This document shows, piece by piece, positions 44,601-53,085 of a stretch of 64,000 bases of DNA (its first letter is position 1; the number at the start of each line of letters is the position of its first letter). Both the position numbers and the translations under genes were made by a program. The notes below the pieces were generated by a model, which searched no databases, was not told the DNA's origin, and was given only the letters and a program-made list of their open reading frames with translations. Origin of the DNA: Aquimarina longa SW024 (lineage in GTDB: Bacteria > Bacteroidota > Bacteroidia > Flavobacteriales > Flavobacteriaceae). The DNA lies in assembly GCF_001401755.1 (NCBI RefSeq), contig NZ_KQ474102.1, positions 196,595-260,594 of the forward strand, in the 5' to 3' direction.

Positions 44601-45369
44601 GCCAGAAACTTCTGTAGCTACCTTTAAGTATTTATCAGACAAAGAATTACAATCCAAATCGGCAGAAGAATTAAGATTTCTTCGTAACGAGGTGTATGCA
44701 AGAAAGGGATATGTGTTTAAAAGTAATGAACTCAATGCTTATTTTAAAAATAAGGCTTGGTATAAAGAAGACTCTAATAAGGATATAAACACTTTAAAAT
44801 TTACAAATCAAGAGAGTAATTATATCAATAAAATTAGATATCTAGAAGAAAATAAAAATAAAAAAAATGAAACAGATACATCTACAAAATGTTTAAACTA
44901 TTTAGTAAAAAAGAAATCAAACTTTTACCCTTTAAATCAAAAAAAACTTGATTCTGACGAAAATTATGAAACTCTTAAACAACTAGATTATGAGTCAGAA
45001 TCAAGAACCGAAATTGAAAAAATAATGTTTGATGGCGGTTTAGTTTTTGATATTAATTGTTTAGGGAATATAAAATATAAGATAGTATCATACTACAAAA
45101 ATCTTAAAAATCATTTTGTTCAATTAGCTATCATTAACAATACTAAAATCGAATTCATGAGACTTTATGGTTCTACTATGGGAGAAGATGGAGATAGTCT
45201 GGTAGATGGTTATCACGATATTGATTTTAAATTAGATCACGATAATTTAGAAATATACAAAACATATTACATTTTTGATCCTGATGGTGATAGTCCATTT
45301 GCTAAAAAATTGGTGCGAAAAGAAACAGAAAAATACAAGCTTACTGATCAGGGCTTGGTAGAGCAATAA
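44533..45369 (+). CDS. YARHG-domain lipoprotein 3 (mosaic of copies 1 and 2)
   Basis: 278 residues. The first about 22 codons (MQKVLLLIFIWFFWFCKGQ) copy gene 2, while the next 125 bp (44599-44723) are identical to gene 1 (42977-43101), so the gene was assembled by recombination between its neighbours. The C-terminal domain (from about 115) is again distinct: a conserved frame (SRTEIEKIMFDGGLVFDINCLGN...DGYHDIDFKLDHDNLEIYK) on divergent filler. This fits a family under pressure to vary its C-terminal part, as for immunity or surface antigens. It ends YKLTDQGLVEQ. Confidence 0.88.
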   Translation: MQKVLLLIFIWFFWFCKGQTESKPETSVATFKYLSDKELQSKSAEELRFLRNEVYARKGYVFKSNELNAYFKNKAWYKEDSNKDINTLKFTNQESNYINKIRYLEENKNKKNETDTSTKCLNYLVKKKSNFYPLNQKKLDSDENYETLKQLDYESESRTEIEKIMFDGGLVFDINCLGNIKYKIVSYYKNLKNHFVQLAIINNTKIEFMRLYGSTMGEDGDSLVDGYHDIDFKLDHDNLEIYKTYYIFDPDGDSPFAKKLVRKETEKYKLTDQGLVEQ

Positions 45370-45381
45370 ACTACTCCCCTA

Positions 45382-45404
45382 GCTACCGCTAGTTTGTAAC
45401 TAGT
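45382..45404 (+). repeat. 23-bp dispersed repeat, copy 2
   Basis: Identical to 42592-42614. Here GTGGCGGT follows, extending the hairpin (ACCGC...GCGGT), and a terminator comes 33 nt later. Confidence 0.85.
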
Positions 45405-45436
45405 GGCGGTATGAGTAAGCGGTAAAGATATTAAGT

Positions 45437-45469
45437 AAACCCACGGCAATGTTTTGTTGTGGGTTTTTT
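45437..45469 (+). terminator. Terminator of the effector/YARHG operon
   Basis: AAACCCAC (45437-45444) / GTGGGTTT (45459-45466) with a T run to 45469. No terminator was seen between the PAAR gene and here, so the region 36634-45369 may be one transcript. Confidence 0.88.
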
Positions 45470-45589
45470 ATTACATAATACTCTGTAATTTTACTTGTTT
45501 TAAAAAGGCATCAAGAAGCGCATGGAGTTGCTACCTTTATTCGGACAGATATTTAAGACAGTTTATGTTTAAATAAATATCTTAGAAAA

Positions 45590-45895
45590 ATGAAGAAACG
45601 ATTTTACAGTAAAGAATTTAAATCAGAAGCTGTTCGGTTAAGCTATCAGCGAGAAAACATAAAAGAATTAGCCGATGAATTAGGAGTTAAAGTTGATAGG
45701 ATTTATCGTTGGCGTAAGCTAGATAGTGAAGATGGAGTTTCTAAAAAAGCTTCTAAACCACCTTCTTCTCAAATAGATAACCAAGAAGTGAAGGAGTTAC
45801 GTAAAGCTCTTAAAGATGCTCAATTAGAACTAGAGATCTTAAAAAAGGCCGTTCACATTTTCTCCAAGAGCGATGGAAAATCTATCAATTCATAG
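45590..45895 (+). CDS. IS3-family OrfA (HTH DNA-binding protein)
   Basis: 101 residues: MKKRFYSKEFKSEAVRLSYQRENIKELADELGVKVDRIYRWRK, a helix-turn-helix, and a leucine-zipper-like C-terminal helix (VKELRKALKDAQLELEILKKAV). At 45841-45847 the heptamer A AAA AAG lies in the zero frame (codons TTA AAA AAG), the classical -1 frameshift site of IS3 elements. The orfB frame is open from there, so an OrfAB transposase fusion is expected. Confidence 0.95.
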   Translation: MKKRFYSKEFKSEAVRLSYQRENIKELADELGVKVDRIYRWRKLDSEDGVSKKASKPPSSQIDNQEVKELRKALKDAQLELEILKKAVHIFSKSDGKSINS

Positions 45896-45909
45896 TTTCA
45901 TATAAACAT

Positions 45910-46758
45910 ATGTATTCCATTGAGAGAATGTGTAAAGTACTAAAAGTTAGTAGAAGTAGTTATTATAGATGGTATAGTAATGGCCCTTGTAATAGGGTTT
46001 TAGAAGACCAGAAATTAACTTTGGAAATAAAAAATATCTTCTATGATAGTAGACAAACTTATGGGAGTCCTAGAATTAAACAAGAACTTCTTAGAAGAGG
46101 GTATAAGGTATCCAGAAGTAGGATCTCCCGATTAATGAAATCTAACGGGTTAAGAAGTAAATTAAAAAAGAAATATAAGATTACTACAGATTCAAATCAT
46201 TGTTTTCCCATATTCAAAAATCATTTGGATAGGGAGTTTAACCCCAAGAGATTAAATCAGGTTTGGGTCTCTGATATTACTTACATTAAAACCAATAAAG
46301 GATGGTTATATTTAACAACATTAATTGATCTTTATGACCGTCAGGTGATAGGTTGGTCATTGAGTACTTCTTTGTTTACTGATCAAACCATAGTACCCGC
46401 TTGGAAAATGGCAACTTCTAAAAGAAAAATAGAGGCGCCTTTACTTTTTCACTCTGATAGAGGGGTTCAATACGCAAGTAAAGAGTTTAGAAAAGTTGTT
46501 ACTACTAATAAGTTGATTACCCAATCCATGAGTAGAAAAGCTAATTGTTGGGATAATGCAGTAGCAGAATCTTTCTTTAAAACATTAAAAACAGAACTTG
46601 TTTACCATCATAGTTTCAAAACAATACAAGAAGCTAAAACAGCTGTATTTGATTACATAGAGGTCTGGTATAATAGGAAAAGATTACATTCTTCTTTGGG
46701 ATACAAAACTCCAATAGAAGTTGAAATAGAATTTTATAAACTTAAAAATGTAGCATAG
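45910..46758 (+). CDS. IS3-family OrfB (DDE transposase)
   Basis: 282 residues from the ATG at 45910; the functional product is probably the OrfAB fusion made by -1 frameshifting at 45841-45847. HTH_21-like region (SRQTYGSPRIKQELLRRGYKVSRSRISRLMKSNGLR) and the rve integrase core: first Asp in QVWVSDITYIKT, second Asp in FHSDRGVQYAS, Glu in NCWDNAVAESFFKTLKTEL. All three catalytic residues are present, so it should be active. Confidence 0.96.
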   Translation: MYSIERMCKVLKVSRSSYYRWYSNGPCNRVLEDQKLTLEIKNIFYDSRQTYGSPRIKQELLRRGYKVSRSRISRLMKSNGLRSKLKKKYKITTDSNHCFPIFKNHLDREFNPKRLNQVWVSDITYIKTNKGWLYLTTLIDLYDRQVIGWSLSTSLFTDQTIVPAWKMATSKRKIEAPLLFHSDRGVQYASKEFRKVVTTNKLITQSMSRKANCWDNAVAESFFKTLKTELVYHHSFKTIQEAKTAVFDYIEVWYNRKRLHSSLGYKTPIEVEIEFYKLKNVA

Positions 46759-46836
46759 GTCTTAGTAAAATTGTCCGAATTTATCTTGCAAGTCCAGTAT
46801 CCTTATGTTCACAATTTAAAGAACCAATCTATGAGT

Positions 46837-47421
46837 ATGAAACAGCATATACTTTCTTTATTTTTTTTCATTTCTTTTATTCAATTTAGTAATGGGCAAA
46901 CTGATTTTAAGGTTCAATTATCTGATGCAGCACTAGAACTGACTAAAAATAGAGTAATATACGATCCGTCATACTTTTCTATTGATTACCCAAATGGAGA
47001 TGTTCCTAGTACTGTAGGAGTATGTACAGATGTAGTGATTAGAGCCTATCGAAAACTAGATATCGATTTACAAAAAGAGGTCCATGAAGATATGCTTGCT
47101 AATTTTAAACTATATCCAAAAAATTGGGGATTATCTAGAACAGATAAAAATATTGACCATAGAAGAGTTCCTAATCTAATGAAATTTTTTTCGAGGTTTG
47201 GAAAAACAAAACCAATAACTAATAATGCAAAAGATTATATCCCAGGTGATATTGTATGCTGGAGTCTGGAAGGAGGACTAACTCATATTGGTTTAGTAGT
47301 GAATAAAAAATCTAGTGATCAACAGCGCTATTTAATCGTTCATAATATTGGTAGTGGACAAGTATTGGCCGATTGCTTATTTGATTATAAAATTATTGGT
47401 CACTACCAGTATAAAAAGTAA
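46837..47421 (+). CDS. DUF1287-family exported protein (NlpC/P60-like fold)
   Basis: 194 residues from the ATG at 46837 (MKQHILSLFFFISFIQFSNGQ, a clean signal peptide). An in-frame ATG at 46771 lies inside the IS and is unlikely to be the start. The mature protein has VGVCTDVVIRAYRKLDIDLQKEVHEDM (Cys in the position of the NlpC/P60 nucleophile), KNIDHRRVPNLMKFF, YIPGDIVCWSLEGGLTHIGLVV (His) and HNIGSG. This is the DUF1287 pattern; the family is thought to be cysteine amidases or peptidases, with no proven substrate. The IS lies directly upstream, so its promoter is probably supplied by, or was displaced by, the IS end. It could be part of the same wall-targeting island. Confidence 0.85.
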   Translation: MKQHILSLFFFISFIQFSNGQTDFKVQLSDAALELTKNRVIYDPSYFSIDYPNGDVPSTVGVCTDVVIRAYRKLDIDLQKEVHEDMLANFKLYPKNWGLSRTDKNIDHRRVPNLMKFFSRFGKTKPITNNAKDYIPGDIVCWSLEGGLTHIGLVVNKKSSDQQRYLIVHNIGSGQVLADCLFDYKIIGHYQYKK

Positions 47422-47451
47422 TAATATCCTATGCGATTTTGATGATTATGT

Positions 47452-48375
47452 TTATTCATACCTTCCTATTAAGAGCGCATGATCTGATAATGGATGATAT
47501 TCTTTTTCTAGAAAAACAGGTTTAATCTTCTTAGCACTCCATATCTGATCTATCTCAAGTAAAGGAATACCATATGGCCAAGTTGCTGTATACCCCTTAG
47601 AGACTGAATGAAAACTATTCAGATTATTTTTGTAATCCCTAAAATGAACACTCTCATAAGGTGTATTAAAATCTCCTACAATAAAAGATGGATTATTCTT
47701 TATACTAAATTCATGAATAGTGTGTAAAGCAGATTTTCTATACGTAAAAGGCACTGCATTAACATCTGCAATGAGTATTGATTTTTTTTGATTTCTAAGC
47801 GAAACTGTTGCGTAATTAAATTTAAAGCTTTGATACTGTTTATAATACTTAATGGATTCTATTTTTCCTCGTATTGCCAATACCATCCCTCCTTGCAATT
47901 TTTCTATATTATATGAAATACATGTATTTTTAAACAGCTGTATATCTTCATTCGTTAACTCATCCGCCTCTACCAGTGCAATAAAAGATGGTTTTTGTTC
48001 CTGTACTTTTTTGATAATAATATCAATAGCTGATTTTCCTTTTCTTGCGATATTCCAAAATAGAATACTCTGGCTTTTATTAGAAAAACTTGATGATGAT
48101 GTTTTTTTATAATAACCATTAAACCAATACATTGACAAACATAAAAAAACTCCTACTAAGGGATAAAATATTTTTTTTACTCTAAAAAATAGTATTCCCA
48201 AAAGTACATTTCCAAGAACTAGAAATAGAACAGGGGATGCATAATATATAATATTAATAGGATATATGTAATCTTTAAGAATAAAATGAATACAGATAAG
48301 TATACTATACAATATAAGAAGAAACTTCTTATTTAAAATTTTATAACTACGTTTCAATGTTTTTCTAAATAGCAT
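47452..48375 (-). CDS. Membrane-anchored endonuclease/exonuclease/phosphatase-family protein
   Basis: 307 residues from the ATG at 48375 (a start 15 nt upstream is possible). Three hydrophobic segments (about 18-90) are followed by an EEP domain: FWNIARKGKSA (Asn), FIALVEADEL (metal Glu), ADVNAVPF, PSFIVGDFNTPYES (catalytic Asp/Asn pair) and YHPLSDHALLIG (terminal His). All key residues of the DNase I/inositol phosphatase fold are seen. Anchored members are common in Bacteroidota and are probably phosphodiesterases acting outside the cytoplasmic membrane. It is convergent with the DUF1287 gene. Confidence 0.88.
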   Translation of the reverse strand: MLFRKTLKRSYKILNKKFLLILYSILICIHFILKDYIYPINIIYYASPVLFLVLGNVLLGILFFRVKKIFYPLVGVFLCLSMYWFNGYYKKTSSSSFSNKSQSILFWNIARKGKSAIDIIIKKVQEQKPSFIALVEADELTNEDIQLFKNTCISYNIEKLQGGMVLAIRGKIESIKYYKQYQSFKFNYATVSLRNQKKSILIADVNAVPFTYRKSALHTIHEFSIKNNPSFIVGDFNTPYESVHFRDYKNNLNSFHSVSKGYTATWPYGIPLLEIDQIWSAKKIKPVFLEKEYHPLSDHALLIGRYE

Positions 48376-48654
48376 CGATTGACAAATCAAAATTCGCCAA
48401 AGATACTATTATTCGATATGTAGCCCTCACTTCTTTTTAATTTATCATAAAAACTATTACTCTAAAAAATTATAACTCTATTTGGATAATACTTAATATG
48501 TTTACTAACATATTAAGTCGCTACGGATATCTAAGAATCTTAACAAGCCCACTCCATAAGGTATAAGAGTTTTATAAAACTTATTTCTAATAACTTAAAA
48601 ACATATCACTTAGATCTTTTTCTATTTTTTTAAAACTAAAAGCTTATAAAACGC

Positions 48655-49470
48655 TTATCCATTGATATCTGTAGGGTACCCCATAATGTAATAACCTAAA
48701 TTCTTACCGTTTGTTTTTTGAGCATCTGCAATATCCCAATGATACCTTATATTCTCATCTACATCTAATAAGCCTTCTATATCTTTTTTTGTATAAGTTC
48801 TCATTAAAGATGCTTGTCCATCCCAAGCATATACGATAGGTATAATAGGTATTAAGTATGTAAACAATACTTGTGTAAAGGTTAAGGGTCTAACAAATAG
48901 AGTCATGATTAATGACATTATCATAAGGATGGTTAATGATATTGGTAATAATAACCACCAGACCACTACAGGTATATTATTTTTTGCAATTTCATAAATA
49001 AGAATAGGCTCTTCATTTTCTTGTGCAGATTGAAGAATTTTTTTTGCTATAGCTGGTCTCATATGATGAAAACTAGCGATCATGGTTTTTAGCCCTGCTG
49101 GTGCCTTTCCTATAGTAGTTGCATCTACAGATTGCTCATTATAAGTAATGTTTTCTAATTTCTGAGCATTTATTTTTTGAACAATTTTTGGGTTAGGATA
49201 TAAATCTGTAAGCATTAAACGTATTGATGAATGTTTGTTAATGTTATGTATCTTATTTAATACTTCTGGCATAGGGCCTCCTGACCCTGATCCTAAATCT
49301 GTAATTTGAGAAAATTTATATTTTTTATGTATCGTAAGTACTAATTCTGTTATCACTTCTGCCGTTCCCATCATTTTATGAAGAACAATAATCAGATTAG
49401 TCGCTCCTGTTCTAATTATTTTTGGTAACCAATCAAAATCCTCAAACTCGAATAACTCTATTCTTTTCAT
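48655..49470 (-). CDS. Class I SAM-dependent methyltransferase with two membrane helices
   Basis: 271 residues. SAM motif I: ITDLGSGSGGPMPEVLN (about 56-72); motif II region LMLTDLYPNP (about 84-93); ASFHHMRPAIAKKILQ as the post-motif helix. Two hydrophobic segments (about 168-190 and 195-215, VVVWWLLLPISLTILMIMSLIMTLF and FTYLIPIIPIVYAW) sit between the Rossmann core and the C-terminal tail, which suggests a lipid or membrane-embedded substrate. It is monocistronic. I cannot name the substrate. Confidence 0.88.
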   Translation of the reverse strand: MKRIELFEFEDFDWLPKIIRTGATNLIIVLHKMMGTAEVITELVLTIHKKYKFSQITDLGSGSGGPMPEVLNKIHNINKHSSIRLMLTDLYPNPKIVQKINAQKLENITYNEQSVDATTIGKAPAGLKTMIASFHHMRPAIAKKILQSAQENEEPILIYEIAKNNIPVVVWWLLLPISLTILMIMSLIMTLFVRPLTFTQVLFTYLIPIIPIVYAWDGQASLMRTYTKKDIEGLLDVDENIRYHWDIADAQKTNGKNLGYYIMGYPTDING

Positions 49471-49776
49471 ATTTAGATGTATTTTATCCTATAAAATAAA
49501 GAGATAGTAAGATACTGAAATATCAGAATCGAACGACTAAAAGCTCAGTTAAAATATAAGCTAAAAAGTATCTATACTACACTATTAATCATCCTCAATT
49601 AGAACATTATCTTAATAAAATTGACTAAAATCTTTCTCTAAGGAAACAAACCGTTGTTTATACATTAAAAGTAGTCCTTCATACATTTATAAACTTCTTT
49701 CATACAAGCAATATCAATAGCCACATAGAAACATCTTATTTTCGGCCCTTATTTAAAACCAACAAATTTATATATC
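49471..49776. other. Divergent intergenic region
   Basis: 306 bp between the methyltransferase and barrel genes. Both promoters must be here; no striking motif or stem was found. Confidence 0.5.
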
Positions 49777-50511
49777 ATGAAATTTTATTATTGCGCTATT
49801 TGTTTCTTAACAGTTCTATGCCTTAGTGGTCAGGAACTAAAAAATAAAAATAATGACAGCGGTAAAACCAGAGTAAGTTTACATGGAGGGGTCTCAATTA
49901 ACAATGTTAAACAGAATCTTTCAAATCTTATATATTCTAAATATTCGGGGTCGAATGGTTTTTTTGCTAGTACAAATGTAGAATACCAATTTATTGGTCC
50001 TTTTATTGCCTCAACAGGGATTTCTATCTTACAAAAGAATTTTAAGTTTGAAAAAACAGCATCTAAAAGTTTTAATTCATCCTACAATACAGATTATGAA
50101 ACGCTGTATTTTAATGTTCCTATAATGATTGGAGTGTATTTGATTAATCCCTATAAGGAAAAAGGAATTAAATTATCAATTTCGGGAGGAGGATTTCTCG
50201 GAAAGTGGTTAAAACTGACAAGAGAAGGAAGGTATAATAAAATCTTTGAAGCAAGTAGTACTAGCTTTAATAGTATTGTTTATTTAAAAGAAAACTATGA
50301 TTTTGATACTAATCAAAATAATTTTAATCGTTTTGATTATGGTTTACAAGGAGAAGCTAAATTGTTATATGATTTTTCATCCCATTATGGAGTTTCTTTA
50401 GGCTATACTTATTTACATGGGTTTTCGAATATATATAAGAAACAACGAAATGAACACCCAATTAAACATAAAACATCTATAACTTCTTTAGGGATTTCTT
50501 ATAAATTCTAA
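49777..50511 (+). CDS. Outer-membrane beta-barrel protein (PorT-like)
   Basis: 244 residues, signal peptide MKFYYCAICFLTVLCLSGQ. The mature part alternates hydrophobic residues as in small barrels: GVSINNVKQNLS...NGFFASTNVEYQFIGPFIASTGISILQKNFKF...YETLYFNVPIMIGVYL...KLSISGGGFLGKWL, and ends with an aromatic strand SITSLGISYKF, the usual barrel C-terminus. This is the 'outer membrane beta-barrel / PorT' type common in Bacteroidota. It precedes the S41 peptidase gene by 23 nt and is probably cotranscribed. Confidence 0.85.
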   Translation: MKFYYCAICFLTVLCLSGQELKNKNNDSGKTRVSLHGGVSINNVKQNLSNLIYSKYSGSNGFFASTNVEYQFIGPFIASTGISILQKNFKFEKTASKSFNSSYNTDYETLYFNVPIMIGVYLINPYKEKGIKLSISGGGFLGKWLKLTREGRYNKIFEASSTSFNSIVYLKENYDFDTNQNNFNRFDYGLQGEAKLLYDFSSHYGVSLGYTYLHGFSNIYKKQRNEHPIKHKTSITSLGISYKF

Positions 50512-50534
50512 AACTTTAAAATAACTCGTACATT

Positions 50535-52268
50535 ATGAAAAAAATAGTTCTAATAATTTTCTCCGTATTCTTATCTGTTGTTAATTTTTCTTGTTCAGAA
50601 GATGACAATGTAATCATCGAGCCTGAACGAAAAAGTCATCCCAGTTCATATGCAGAAATCTTTCAATTATTTTGGGAAACAATGGACACTAAATATAATT
50701 ATTTTTATGAAGAAAAAGTCCGTAGAGAATTAGATTGGGATGATGTATATAACGAGTACCTTCCTAAATTTAAGCAATTAACAACATATAGCAATGAAAA
50801 TGCAGATACTGAATTAGCCTTAAAAGAACTTCGATTGGCTGTTAATTATTTTTTTGATATTATAAATCCATTAATAGATCGTCATTTAGAGGTTAAGATT
50901 GATTATTCTGTTCCTGCTCTTTCAAAAAAAAGCTACTCCGTTATTTATGCAACAGGTGCAGAAGATAACAAACTGTATGCTAATTTTCCTTATAATTATG
51001 AAAATGATATTAATACTACTAAGGTTAACAAATGGCAAATTCGTAGAGTAATGGATTTAAAAATCGATAAGGACAAAGCAGGTTATTTTTCAATGGAAAA
51101 TTCAATTATAGGCGGATACTTAAAATCAAATCCAGAAGTATATTATTTTGCTTTTGATCAGTTTTTTTTATCATCCTTTAATATCGAAATTAGAAGAAAA
51201 ACTGATCTAAAGTTAAAAAAAGTACCTGCCTCTTTATTACCAAAAAAGGAAAAGTATTTACTAAATACTATACAAAACATCGAACTTAGAAAGCTTGCAG
51301 AAGAGCATATTGATACTTATAGTAATTTTTGGATTGAAGGTCTAAATAACTTAATTCTTTCTACTGAATATAAAATGTATACAAAAGAAATTGATGAATT
51401 TTTTGAAACAAATATAGTAGATGGACTTATAGAACCTATTGAACCTTTGTCTGAATCAATAGAAACATTAAAGAAACAAGATAGTTTGTTAACAAAAGGA
51501 TTTCTTGACAAAGTGTCGGGTTTTATTGCTAATCACCCTGATTTAGAAACTAAGGATAGAAAACGAGTTAGTGATATTTTTGTTCATACTTCCCGTAATA
51601 TTAAATTTATAAAAAATTTGTATAATCTTGAAGTGTTTCAATCAAACTTAGCGGATATACAATTAGCTTATCCTCTATATCATAATTTTTATAATAAATT
51701 GACTGATGGCTCCATCAAAAAACTTATCATTGATTTAAGAAATAATCCAGGTGGTAACCTATTTGATCAAAAATCTTTTACAGAGCGTCTAATTACTCAA
51801 GAAAAAGTGTTTTTATACCAAAGAACGAAAGAAGGAAACGGTAGATTTAACTATACTCCATGGATAGAAAACATGGTAAAACCTCACCGATTTGGAATTT
51901 CTCAAAATATTCCTATTGCTATTTTAACAAATTCAGAATCGATAAGTATGGCAGAAATAACAACTATAGCACTAAAGTCACAAGGAGATCATGTAATATC
52001 AATCGGTGATTATACAAAAGGAGGTACGGCTGCTCTATCAGACACTGATGAGTTTAATGGAGGATTTCTAAAATCTACAGGTAATATAACTTTTTATATG
52101 CCACTTATGGCTACAAGAGATGCTTCTAAAAATGTGATTGAGGGTATAGGAGTAAAACCAGATATTAAAATATCACCTAGCCTAAAAGAAATTAATGGGT
52201 TAGGTACGTCACCAAGTATTCATGATAGTGTTTTTGAAAGAGCTGTATTAGAAATTTCAAAAAAATAA
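50535..52268 (+). CDS. S41-family peptidase lipoprotein
   Basis: 577 residues. SPII signal MKKIVLIIFSVFLSVVNFSC; an N-terminal helical region (YAEIFQLFWETMDTKYNYFYEEK...WDDVYNEYLPKFKQL, about 35-80) typical of the Bacteroidota 'S41 family' lipoproteins; a long insert (about 200-370); and the protease core with LIIDLRNNPGGNLFDQKSF (about 395-413), ILTNSESISMAEITTIAL (catalytic Ser about 471), DYTKGG and GVKPDI. A PDZ domain is not obvious. It is 23 nt downstream of a beta-barrel gene, so probably works at the outer membrane. Confidence 0.93.
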   Translation: MKKIVLIIFSVFLSVVNFSCSEDDNVIIEPERKSHPSSYAEIFQLFWETMDTKYNYFYEEKVRRELDWDDVYNEYLPKFKQLTTYSNENADTELALKELRLAVNYFFDIINPLIDRHLEVKIDYSVPALSKKSYSVIYATGAEDNKLYANFPYNYENDINTTKVNKWQIRRVMDLKIDKDKAGYFSMENSIIGGYLKSNPEVYYFAFDQFFLSSFNIEIRRKTDLKLKKVPASLLPKKEKYLLNTIQNIELRKLAEEHIDTYSNFWIEGLNNLILSTEYKMYTKEIDEFFETNIVDGLIEPIEPLSESIETLKKQDSLLTKGFLDKVSGFIANHPDLETKDRKRVSDIFVHTSRNIKFIKNLYNLEVFQSNLADIQLAYPLYHNFYNKLTDGSIKKLIIDLRNNPGGNLFDQKSFTERLITQEKVFLYQRTKEGNGRFNYTPWIENMVKPHRFGISQNIPIAILTNSESISMAEITTIALKSQGDHVISIGDYTKGGTAALSDTDEFNGGFLKSTGNITFYMPLMATRDASKNVIEGIGVKPDIKISPSLKEINGLGTSPSIHDSVFERAVLEISKK

Positions 52269-52297
52269 TTACTTCAAAAATGTTGTTTTTTAAATCT

Positions 52298-52335
52298 GGG
52301 AAGAGGGTAATTTCTAATTACTCTCTTCCTGTTTT
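52298..52335 (+). terminator. Terminator after the S41 peptidase gene
   Basis: GGAAGAGGGTAA (52299-52310) / TTACTCTCTTCC (52318-52329), one G-U pair, followed by GTTTT. Confidence 0.85.
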
Positions 52336-52431
52336 AATACAATGATGTGAGATAAATCAAAAAAAAAAAAATTGTCTACAAAAAGATATACTACTGTTAT
52401 AAAAGCTACTCTGAAACTGATTATCACTTCT

Positions 52432-53085
52432 CTAAAAAAAACGCCTATACTGCTGTACTCTATAGTCGATTGTAGTAAACTTTGGGTTTTGTTTTTTCAA
52501 GGTTTTATATTCTTGTAAGCTTCCTATTGCTCGATTAGCCGCTCCTGATGGGGCTGTAAGCGAGATAGTTTTAATAATACGTTTATCTATAGAAAATTGG
52601 TGTATTCTAGGAATATCATTAGATACTAATTCTAATTTCATATCATATGTTTTTAGATGCTTTCTAAAAAAATATTCTGGACCATTTTTACTATTCCCTC
52701 CTGTAAAAAGTAATGTATCTATTTTTGGATACTGTTTTATATATGATATCAAATTTCTAAGCTGTATCTGTTGCATCCCTAAATCTGATGCATCAATTTT
52801 ATCGCGCTCACAGCTATGTACTATATCACACACTCCTATATGACGTGATGCTAAAAACGCTTTGCGTTGCTGTACGGCTTCTTTTGTAGTTTCAAATTTT
52901 AACTCTAAATCAAAGATTCTATCCAAAACCGGCCATAATAAACCACTAATACTGCCGTAACAAAAATTAACATCTCCATCTTTTAATACTCCTGTAGTAA
53001 ATCTCGGGGGTGGTAGTGTTCCTACAATCAATTTGGTAGCTCCTTCAGGAAAAAATGGTGGGTATGGATGGGTGTGTAAAAACAA
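52432..53085 (-). CDS. Uracil-DNA-glycosylase superfamily-like protein
   Basis: 217 residues. LIVGTLPPPRF (about 19-29) corresponds to the motif-1 loop (GxxPG-like) of the UDG fold. It is followed by NFCYGSISGLLWPVLDRIF, where other members have F...N..FW, and VCDIVHSCERDKIDASD; the second motif region is SLTAPSGAANRAIG (about 175-188). The order matches the uncharacterised 'uracil-DNA glycosylase family' proteins of Bacteroidota. Activity on DNA is not established, since the classical HPSP motif is replaced by TAPSGA. It is monocistronic. Confidence 0.75.
   Translation of the reverse strand: MFLHTHPYPPFFPEGATKLIVGTLPPPRFTTGVLKDGDVNFCYGSISGLLWPVLDRIFDLELKFETTKEAVQQRKAFLASRHIGVCDIVHSCERDKIDASDLGMQQIQLRNLISYIKQYPKIDTLLFTGGNSKNGPEYFFRKHLKTYDMKLELVSNDIPRIHQFSIDKRIIKTISLTAPSGAANRAIGSLQEYKTLKKQNPKFTTIDYRVQQYRRFF

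Larger units (their letters stand above)
45523..46796 (+). mobile_element. Intact IS3-family insertion sequence
   Basis: 1274 bp. Ends form imperfect inverted repeats: TGGAGTTGC...TTATTCGGACAGA on the left and, read inward from the right, TGGACTTGCAAGATAAATT then CGGACA. They begin TG and end CA, as in the IS3 family. The two ORFs overlap functionally through a frameshift site. The same outer ends occur in the remnant at 9038-9546, which supports the boundaries. No convincing target duplication: GCA on the left, GTA on the right. Confidence 0.88.

Noticed and set aside
45520..46799. Target-site duplication of the IS3 element
   Set aside because: The flanking triplets (GCA and GTA) differ by one base; not claimed.
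46771..46836. Upstream start of the DUF1287 gene inside the IS
   Set aside because: The added residues come from the IS end and would mask the signal peptide.
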